NCBI RefSeq assembly: GCF_007655135.1
Contig: NC_045129.1
Coordinates: forward strand, 24,774,274-24,838,273
Length of the DNA stretch: 64,000 nt
Origin: Punica granatum
Lineage: Eukaryota; Streptophyta; Magnoliopsida; Myrtales; Lythraceae
Reading direction: 5' to 3'
This document shows, one piece after another, positions 51,892 through 61,616 of the stretch (its first letter is position 1; each line of letters starts with the position of its first letter). The notes beneath the pieces are model-generated. The model had not been told where the DNA came from, searched no databases, and was given only the letters and a program-made list of their open reading frames with translations. A program made the position numbers and the translations under genes.

Positions 51892-52571
51892 CATACTTAG
51901 TGGGTTCGGGCTCGATCCCGTTTGCTTGCTTGCATGTTCATTTACCGCTTTCTGCAACTTTCTCGCTTATCTATTTTACGCATATTTACTTTTCTGCACT
52001 TGCATTGCATCATTCTAGTGGATTTAGGTACCACGCTTGAAATCCCACGAGCGGCAATCTAGGAAGCTAGGTTAGACAGGGGTTCGAAGTAGGGGTACGG
52101 CGCGCGGTTCGACTGTCGCTTAGGCCTTGAAAAGAATCCCGCCCGATTTCATGGAATTGATACCCTTGAGTCGGGAGCCCCCATCCTTAGTTAGTTGCTA
52201 TCCCGGTAGCACCTAAACCATGCATAAACAGGGACCGTCATGCTGGACCAAAATTGCCTTCATGCCGTCAACCGACCCAAAAGTTGAGTCTTTGAGTCGG
52301 CTCGTAGTTTTTCTTTTAGGCGGGCCTTTTGTTGTATTTCTATAATGAGCGATGTACATTGTAACAGATACAATTATAATTTATTCTTTCTGCACCTGCA
52401 TGCATGTTTTCAAATAAACTAGGACATTGCATTGGTTTATTGCTTAAGTTCCCTTTTTCAAATGAACTATCTTCGTAAATCTGGGAACTTTAATCAAATC
52501 AATGCAACGACATTAGCTTTTGAAAACTCATACATTGCCTGCATTCGATGTTTGCACAGCAACTACCATGT

Positions 52572-52900
52572 CCCGTACGACATGTGAGTTGTGCTAACCT
52601 TCGCGGGTAGACCACTTGCGGTCTTCACCTCTCCATGGCAAGACGTGTTATGACCAGAAGCCGTCCAGCCCGGACACCCACCCCGTACGACATGTGAGTT
52701 GTGCTAACCTTCGCGGGTAGACCACTTGCGGTCTTCACCTCTCCATGGCGAGACGTGCTATGACCAGAGGCCGTCCAGCCCGGCCACCCACCCCGCACGA
52801 TAGGCGAGTCGTGCCCACTTTAGCGGGCAGGCCACTTGCGGCCTTCACCCTTCCTCCACAGCAAGACGAACTGTGGCCCGAAGGCCGATCAACCTTCCCA
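52572..52900 (+). repeat. ~110-bp tandem repeat, three copies (element C)
   Basis: Copies start at 52572, 52682 and 52794 (CCCGTACGACATGTGAG or CCCGCACGATAGGCGAG). The first two are nearly identical, the third diverged. Confidence 0.85.
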
Positions 52901-53394
52901 GGCGAAGTTAACCAACACTAACTTCTTCCTAACAGAGAGTGTCACTGCGTGATCGGACACACGTCCCTCTGCGTGACCCAGCGCATCTACCAACGATCGA
53001 GCGCGCCTCACACATGTCCAAGCATGTTCACACCAACTCATACATGCCTGCTCAACGTATCAATGCATGTCTCTCGGTGTGCTCGCACGACACCTACCAG
53101 GCCAGATCGCTTCCCTATACTCTTGCATTGAAATGCTGAACGGTTCATGCTCCTTCAGTGTTTTCTTTTCCCATTGCAGGAAATTCTCAACAAGAAGACA
53201 GCCTGAATACTAAGCGACCACAATTGAGACAACAAACGTCTCCCATCCGTCCAGCTCCTTGGGATTTCAACACTAAGTCCCCATCCCTGCTCCATAGAGC
53301 AATACCGCAAGCAAATCGGCGTCACTGCATTGCAGCACCTTGCGCTATTCCTCAGCATTGACCTTTGCTCTTACATCTCTTGCATTTTCCTATC

Positions 53395-53535
53395 GAGCAT
53401 GCATTTACTGCATCGGACCTCAGTTTTGCATTTACTGCTTTCGGGCCTCGGCCCAGCATTTACTGCTTTTGGGCTTCAGCCCCGCATTTACTGCTTTCAG
53501 GTTTTGACGCCTCGCATTTACTGCTTTCAGGCTCA
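53395..53535 (+). repeat. ~28-bp GC-rich tandem repeat (element C)
   Basis: About four to five units with GCATTTACTGCTTTCGGGC. It is the short counterpart of 19455-19785. Confidence 0.8.
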
Positions 53536-54949
53536 TCTGAAATCCAAAATCGACTTGGATACAAATTCATCCAAGCGATACTTCAAGGAGCAAGTCTAAT
53601 CTTTCCACTGCAAAGACAGAAAGTGACAGCTCCACAAACAGAGCATGACCCAACTCTCCATCGCAGACCAGCACGGTCATGCCTCCGATCAAAGAATGGA
53701 TCTCATCCACCTCCGTTGTGATCACCGACTAAACACTGGGGCAACACGCGCAGTTTTCTTTAAACTCTCTGTTGCTTTCATTCAAATGCATTCCCACAAA
53801 TAGGCTCCCGACATGAACAAATCCTTCAATGGAGCATTAGGACAGTCTCGAAGACGCCCTATCAGTTCTGTTTGACCTGTTTGACTTACCAGTCCTCGTG
53901 GGACTCGGCTTCTCGAGCCTTCCCTAGGACGGCTGCGCATGCCTACTCGCAATTAGGGAAAACATGCTTATGTGACCTCAGTCATAGTCTAACCACTCCA
54001 GAGTGGTGATGACTACATTCCCGGAAACAAATGTCATTCACACGCGACACCCCATGGGTCGTGTACAGGACAAAAGGGATTTTCCCATGGGTCCACCCCA
54101 TATTTCTTACCGCATACTCCACCGCACTGTCGCCTAACACACCATCTTCTTTGTCATCTTTTACAGGGACACGCCGGTCACAGGCGAAGAATGATGCACA
54201 GGCTCACGCCTTTTCGAGAACTCCTCTCGAGCCTCCTCCCTTATACTTTGACAGGGAAGGGACTCGGCACGGAGGTACCCCCTACAAAGCTAAAGACAAA
54301 AACAACTGAGCGAGCCTTATGCCATCAACGCAACAATTTCAGTTGACATTGACGACATGAGACGGCCAGGGGCGACAGTTGCACAAACCGCCCACCACGA
54401 GTCACATCGACGATAAAAGACCAGGGCATTCGTGTTCAACGCTTGCACCGAGACCACCTCGGACATCATCCACCCACGAAAAGCATTTCCAAGCGACGTA
54501 CACTGGGGCATCCCCGGTTGAAGTTCGCACTAATACAACCTCGGCAAGCGACGTACACTGGGCCTCCCTGGTTGAAGTTCGCCCCGAGGTCGCCATCGTG
54601 GGTCACTCTAGCAAGTGACATTGGAACGCTCCTGGTCATTTGCGTTAAGTCCAGGCCTCCTCCACAACAAGCATCAAGACAACTCCGGCCACTGATTCCC
54701 TAGGGCAAATTTGTATTTTCCTTCTAGACAATAGGGGAATTCACCTGAAGAAATTGCAAGGGAAAATGACACGAAGTTCAACTTTCGAGTGCACGGGAGT
54801 CAAACTTCCAAGAAAGCCGGTCCTCACAAAATAGGGCTAGCAACACACAACAAGTCTCCACGAGGCGAAGCACACCAAAGTGGCCTCGGCGATACAAAGT
54901 TGAGGAGTTTCAAATAAAGACACGGGGCACAAAACAAACCCCAGCTGCA

Positions 54950-55030
54950 AGAAAAAAAACAGAGCGAAAAGAAGCGGGAAAAACCCGCCAATGAAGAGAG
55001 AGAGAAAAGATGCAGGAAAAACCTGCCAAT
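54950..55030 (+). repeat. Purine-rich segment with repeated GGGAAAAACCCGCCAATGAA
   Basis: A-rich and G-rich tract with two GAAAAACC(C/T)GCCAATGAA units. Counterparts are 38650-38720 in B and the minus strand of about 17960-18040 in A. Confidence 0.65.
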
Positions 55031-56928
55031 GAACAAAACAAGGCACCGCCGAGATTTAAAACTCCGACGCCGCCAATCCTGAGAAATCAACAAACCCCGA
55101 CAAAAGGGGAGCAGCAGACACAACTCCTCGACGGAGACAGAAAACAATGCATTTGGAGGTTGAATCCTTCGAACCCTTCGCCCTTGCAAACTCGAGAGAT
55201 AAAAGAATCGAGCCCGCTAGGTCGAAAACCCCTTTTTGGGGCGACCTAGGCAAAAGCTAGGGTAAAAGAGAGGCACGACCGAAAACCCTTTGTGGCGGTC
55301 GTGGCAAAAGGAGAGCTCTTCCCCTTTAGGTTGAGAGGTGCGGCCCCGAGGTGGGTGACCGTAGCAAAAGGAGAACAAAACGAGAGATAAATAAAATTGC
55401 CCCCTAGTCTCTCACACATCATGTGGACAAGGGATCCCCAAGGAAAGTGGCCAGGTTATCTTTTTCAACATGATCCTCGATCAGCCCTCCAACACAGCTC
55501 AACCATCCAGCGCGAAGGATTCCTCCTCAAGCATAGTGGGCAAACCGAGCATGCCATCCAAGCAGTTCGGTACAACCTACACAACAGTAGGACGAAGGAA
55601 TATGGGGGTACATCTCGCTGTAGGCGTGAACCCGTGTATCCTTTTAGCCTGGGGTAACGTGCTTCCCAAGCTTTCTCTTTCCTCTTTGTCTTTGCTTAAC
55701 TCCAAACGGGTCACAACCGCCCTTTAACAGGCTACCACAGAGCCAAAATCCCAGACATTCCTCTCCGGGGTTTAGTCATAATACTTTGAAAATGGTCAGA
55801 CCGAGTCTGACCAAATCTGAACAGAAATCCCCAAGCGGGTTGCAAATGCAGCCGCCCTACTGTACCCTATTGAGAAGGGTTCAAAGCCGACGGGCGCGTC
55901 GAACAAACGATAGAATTGCTAGGGCATCGTCGGGGAAGTCTCGATATGCCCAATACATAGCTAACGGGAGCCCCTGGAGGCCTCGTATCTAGGCCTCTGA
56001 GAACGGGACCTACTTATACTGTCAAAGCAAAAATCTTCATGGGTTGTTTAGGTGATCCAAAACTGAAGATCTGCGTGTCGCAACAACATTTTCATGCTTA
56101 CCTGTGTCCATTACTTGTTAGTATTTCTAACAGGATTTACTAGTAATGTCAGGATCATAGGTACTGCAAACAGCATGAACTACGACAGACTCTGATTCCT
56201 AGTTCCACGGGATACGTAGGCGCTCTGTCTTAGAGCTCGAGTCTCGCAATACAAGACGCCGACTTTCGGCGAACTTCTTGCATGTCAAAGCATGACCGCC
56301 CAAGCAGCAGAGCTAGCCTCCGACAAAGCACAATCATTCCTCAGCAGCAAAGTCGGTTTCCGGCAGCCCAATAGGTAACCGCCTAGCGGCGAGCCCAGCT
56401 TTCGGCAGATCAAACACATCACTGCCACAGAGGTAAGGCTTCAGTGAAATGACTTCGTCCCAGCATCAACGCTTGCCTCCGACAAATCAACGCCCCTTGG
56501 AAGATATCTCCCCAAGATCGATTCATCTCTACTTCATGTGACGGGTGATAATCTCAACCCAAGAGAAGAACCTTCAGGATAACACTCCAAGCATTCAGTG
56601 ACATCCAAATCAGTTGGCGAGCAATGAAACGTCCTACCACAACATCGATTGCGACATGGACGAACTCAACGATGGAAGAAACACAATGATTCCTTCCACA
56701 CCCCACACTACTCCTCAGTGTTTGCATTTACTTCGCGCACATTTATTTCTGCAATGCACTTTAATTGGCGTGCACCCTCTCAGGATCGCAGTGCACATTT
56801 ATTTCCGCAATGCACTTTAATTGGCGTGCACCGTCTCAGAATCGCAGTGCACATCGCAAGTCCACCGGGTAGGCGCCTTTGAACCATGCAGTTCATTCGG
56901 TATGCACCCCGTCCATATTGCAAACCCT

Positions 56929-57331
56929 TCGGGTCAGTCCCGACTACTTTTCTTGCATTGGGGTCAATCCCCTTCGGGTCAGTCCCGACTACTTTTCTTG
57001 CATTGGGGTCAGTCCCCTTCGGTCAGTCCCGATTACTTTTCTTGCATTGGGGTCAGTCCCCTTCGGGTCAGTCCCGACTACTTTTCTTGCATTGGGGTCA
57101 GTCCCCTTCGGGTCAGTCCCGACTACTTTTCTTGCATTGGGGTCAGTCCCCTTCGGGTCAGTCCCGACTACTTTTCTTGCATTGGGGTCAGTCCCCTTCG
57201 GGTCAGTCCCGACTACTTTTCTTGCATTGGGGTCAGTCCCGACTACTTTTCTTGCATTGGGGTCAGTCCCCTTCGGGTCAGTCCCGACTACTTTTCTTGC
57301 ATTGGGGTCAGTCCCCTTCGGGTCAGTCCCG
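56929..57331 (+). repeat. 45-bp minisatellite, about nine units (element C)
   Basis: Each unit joins TTCGGGTCAGTCCCGACTAC, TTTTCTTGCATT and GGGGTCAGTCCCC. One unit lacks one base near 57020 and one is shortened near 57230. It ends at the duplication breakpoint. All three plus frames are open across it, which reflects the repeat and not coding. Confidence 0.93.
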
Positions 57332-58649
57332 ACCGTAGTGACACCTAACTAAATAAGAGTTCTAAAACAAGTTCACACACATAATTGACTTAGAACCATA
57401 TTCTAGCCCACCATCTATGTTTGCCTAGGTTAGATACTTTGTTTGTTACTCAACCCCTGTTAATAACTGATTAAATCACATACACTCGACTTAATACACC
57501 ACTTGTCTGTATTCAACGGTACTTGTCAGTTTTTGTCTGTTTTTCGTCAGTTTTATCATTTTTCTTCCGTCTTCCATTTGTCTTTGCTAATTTCTTGCGG
57601 TTCGGGTCCGAACCCATAGGTTACGTAATACACGGGGTCCAACACCCCAAACCACCGAACACGAGGTCCAACGCCTCCTAACTCACTGAGCGCGCGCAAC
57701 CCGAGTGCGGAATGGGATCTAGCCTCGATTCACCATCATACTCCAAACATGGCCTATGTGGAAGGCAATTTGGATTGGATGTGTGAAACGCGTTTAGATA
57801 TCACCCGGGAGCTCGATTGGTCCGACGGTTACAGCGGGAATCAACCGGTTCTCCTGCAGACCTTTGGTTCGATCGGACCCGACCCCCGGCTCCTTGAGCC
57901 CTCATTGCCTTAATTCATTTATCGGTTATTCAAAACACACGGTGAGCTGGAGCGGAATATTGGCCCAATGCAAACCGATGGGGATCCATTTACTTATTCA
58001 GTTACACTTTGTAATTATTCGAGAGAACATTGTGAGGATTTTTACACTCACTCATTCATTTGTAAGGATCCTCGATCGGCAAGCGAGAGGTCCGAGTGTT
58101 GAACCGATCAAGTTAGTCTATTAATGCCTAGAGACGAGTAAGCCCGAATACTCGCGGTTTCGGTTCACGCAGGGAGTCAACCGCCGTGGTTTGACGAACT
58201 GTAAACGTTAGGATAGTGAACCGATTCCTCGATGCACGAGCCTACTCATCTTTCGGGTTCTTGGCCCAACTTGATCAATTCATCGACTTTACGATGTCAA
58301 AACGGGCGAGTCAAGTGCAACCCTGAATCACGCGGTAAATAAACAAAACGGCAAGCCTAGCAAACTAGACTACCGAAAGGGCGTGCGGGATATAGGCCCG
58401 CACGTAATAGAACCCCCGAATTCGGAACCTCAGGTTCCGTATGACCATTGCCTTAGCATTTAGGTGTACCCCGTACCCCTAGACCCTGGCGACTCAACGG
58501 CCCTCGACCTACGGGTCGTAAACAGTAAGTGGCGACTCCTTCTCACGCGTGTCCATCGCGCATCCCCACGAGAAGGTGGATACTCCCAAGCCGCATTGCA
58601 TAGGTTTCGCGCATGCGTGCCCCGACGAGATAAAATTCAGATGCGCACA
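57332..58649 (+). mobile_element. 3' fragment of the nested solo LTR (duplicate of 44751-46068)
   Basis: Lacks the first 4.07 kb of the LTR at 40680. It ends GATGCGCACA and is followed by the intact target copy CCCGT (58650-58654). Confidence 0.93.
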
Positions 58650-58778
58650 CCCGTGCACCCCGCAATCCATAGGGTAATGCGCCCGTGCATATTGTGAACC
58701 CGTCGGGCAAGCGCCTATGCATCTCGGCACTCACCAGGCAGGTGCCTGTGCCTCTTGCAAACTTTTCATTAAGCAACG
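58650..58778 (+). other. Duplicate of the element B internal 3' end
   Basis: Copy of 46069-46197: GGGCAAGCGCCTATGCAT-type units and one TTTTCATTAAGCA unit, then the LTR. The first five bases, CCCGT, are the unmutated target-site duplication of the nested LTR. Confidence 0.9.
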
Positions 58779-60380
58779 TGTCAGCACCCCATTTTGGCTC
58801 ACCATTCCAAACAATGATATTAGCAATGATCCAAGCCACGACTTGAGCAGAATACAGAAAACAGCTCGGCAGAGCAAGAAATCACTATTCATCCTCAAGT
58901 TGGCAAAATTGAGCAAATGACCCGTGGACATGACAGAAGGACTCTAGGGGTCATCAAAGGGCAACAGAGCGACCAGAGAATTCAACAATGTCCAAAACCG
59001 GCATTTTCAGTATCACATGGACGGTACTATTTTCCGATAGTTTGCTCGGTCGTCGGAAGATAGTAAATATTGGACTCCAAAAATCCACATCAGTGCCAAA
59101 ATGATGGAAAATGTCTTCAAAGGCATTTTGCAAATCATCTGCTCTATACAGAACAATTTTCTGTATACAAACAACTTTTCAGTGGAAGTCCAAAAATGCC
59201 GGTTTCCTGGAGAAAAGTTAATGCCAAATATCAGACGCGGCCATGCCCCACCAGCACACAGAACATGAACAATGCTTCAGATTGTCTCTTGGAAGTCACA
59301 CAGATACTTCAAATGACTTCCGAACGGCAAAACAAGCATACCACTCTTCAGAAGAGCATAGCCGGAGAATGGTCCGATGGAATTACGGCAAATGAAGTTC
59401 ATACCGCATTGCCCAGAAAACTCTAGCAGACATTCACAATTGGGCAAAACAGACGGCAAAACCCTTCACAGTTTCCCGAGTAACCTCCGAGGAGCGGAAA
59501 TGACCATTTTCAGTGGAAATCCATATCCGGATGTCCTATTTGGGGAAACTTGACGCCGAATGCTTACGTTACACAATGCTAGCCTTCTCAAGGCTCAATG
59601 TGGAATCGTCGGAATAAATCACACGACTCATCTAGACCTCCCGAGCAGTGCTTTAGAGGTCTCAGATACACTTTTCAAGTCCTTGGAGGTTTGATCTCGA
59701 CAAACAGAGATTACAGTAATCTCCGGAGTGCCCAAGCAACTCAGAAATCATCCTGAGAAATCCAGTTTCGGCCTCCTAGGACGTCTCCGGCCCCACGTTA
59801 GCATTACCGGCTTAAGGGATAATTGTTCACGTTGTCTGACAATTTATGTCAAAATGACCAACGTGAGATGCAGACACAAGATATGCTGTCAGAAGCGGAC
59901 AACTTCGCTCTGGTCACCTGCAATGAGCAAAATCGGCTTCCGAGCCTCGTACGCTTCCGGGGCATTTCTCCATGAAAAATGCCAATCTCGGGCTCATTAA
60001 ACCCGTTTTCTCGCGCATGTCGACAATTCAGCGTTCAATTTGAACCACGAACTTCGAATGCACGACCAATCGAGACCCGAGCTTTCTCCCGGTTTCTCAT
60101 CTTCGGCCGTAGGACCCACGGGTTGCCCAAGGGCAACCATCCCTTGCCATTGCCGCCCTCTCCATTGCCTCTTGTCTTCTCTTGCACACTTGCACCAAAA
60201 TATCTTCAAGTCTTCCAAGATCACACTCCAACTTCACTTCCATGTCATTAATGCTTCTTGGCTCATCTTCATGAAGAATGCATGGAGGAGATTCATCCTT
60301 ATCTTGCTTAGCAAATTCGGATCCCCATAAGCATGCCCTTAATTAAGCTTTTTCACACTTAATTGCACTTAAGCATAGCC

Positions 60381-60388
60381 TATATATA
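60381..60388 (+). promoter_or_regulatory. Candidate LTR TATA box (duplicate)
   Basis: TATATATA, identical in sequence and context to 47800-47807. Confidence 0.5.
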
Positions 60389-60848
60389 CTTTCTAAGTCA
60401 TTAACTTAAGGAGACACCTTCAAGCACTCTCTCTCTAGCATTTCTCACTCTTCAAAAGCTCTCAAACTCCATAGCAAACCGCAGCAAGCTTCAGCCATTT
60501 CCAGCAAGCAGAAACTAAGCAAAACCGGGCAAAGTCTTAAGTCGGAATCCATCCCGGCTTAAATCCAAACTTTACCAAACTTAATATCCCACATGTTTTC
60601 GACCCCCTCTATCCATTTCTGAGCTTAGATTTTAAGTTTGAAGCCTCTAAGCCATAGAACCAGCCTTGAACAAAATCTGGACAGATTTGGTCCTTCTCGG
60701 GTCAAAAATGACAAACCGGGTTTCAAGCCTTTCCAAGTCGGTTTGGGCTACCAAAACCAATCAAACACCTCCCCACACAACCATAGGGTGTCAAGGAGTC
60801 AAGAAATCCAAGAAAAACCCGTCGGTTTAACCCCAGGCAGAAGAAACA

Positions 60849-61616
60849 GCCCGACTGCCCAGTCGGGTCGGAATTTCTGACTGTTTGTGCGGTTTTCTTG
60901 CAAATCGGGTCGATCCGAGACTCTTTTGGGAAAACGACCACCACGGCCACCTCCAGAGGTGAGTTAGCAGTCGGGAGCCGTTGGCCTTGCTCAAAAATTC
61001 TATCGGGAGCCTCCGTAGCAACGTCCGACCCGACTGGTGCCAGACGGGTCCGAATTTCCAGACGTGCTCTGTTTTCCGTGATCTTTGCAGGGCTGTACGG
61101 GTCGACCCGATAACTCTGGGACCAAACGACCACCACAGTCACCTCCGGGGGTCAGTTAGGAGTCAGGAGCCGCTGACCTTGTCTCAAAATTCCATCGGGA
61201 GCCTCCGTGGCGACGTCCGACCCGACTGGTGCCAGACGGGTCCTAATTTCCAGACGTGCTCTGTTTTCCGTGATCTTTGCAGGGCTGTACGGGTCGACCC
61301 GATAACTCTGGGACCAAACGACCACCACAGTCACCTCCGGGGGTCAGTTAGGAGTCAGGAGCCACTGACCTTGCCTCAAAATTCCATCGGGAGCCTCCGT
61401 GGCGACGTCCGACCCGACTGGTGCCAGACGGGTCCTAATTTCCAGACGTGCTCTGTTTTCCGTGATCTTTGCAGGGCTGTACGGGTCGACCCGATAATTC
61501 TGGGACCAAACGACCACCACAGTCACCTCCGAGGGTCAGTTAGGAGTCAGGAGCCACTTACCTTGCCTCAAAATTCCATCGGGAGCCTCCGTGGCGACGT
61601 CCGACCCGACTATTGC
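60849..61616 (+). repeat. 192-bp tandem repeat in the LTR (duplicate)
   Basis: Same unit number and phase as 48268-49035. The differences are substitutions only. Confidence 0.9.

Larger units (their letters stand above)
51871..57331 (+). mobile_element. Internal region of non-autonomous element C
   Basis: PBS at 51874-51891, then leader (to about 52480), 110-bp repeats, and the same core as A and B, ending in a 45-bp minisatellite broken off at 57331. ORF1 is entirely absent: the leader runs straight into the GACATTAGCTTTTGAAAACT spacer. No protein domain is recognisable; ORFs are under 125 codons apart from those made by the terminal minisatellite. Confidence 0.85.

Noticed and set aside
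56821..57352. Three overlapping ORFs of 150-175 codons
   Set aside because: 45-bp repeat without stops in any frame; no start context or domain.
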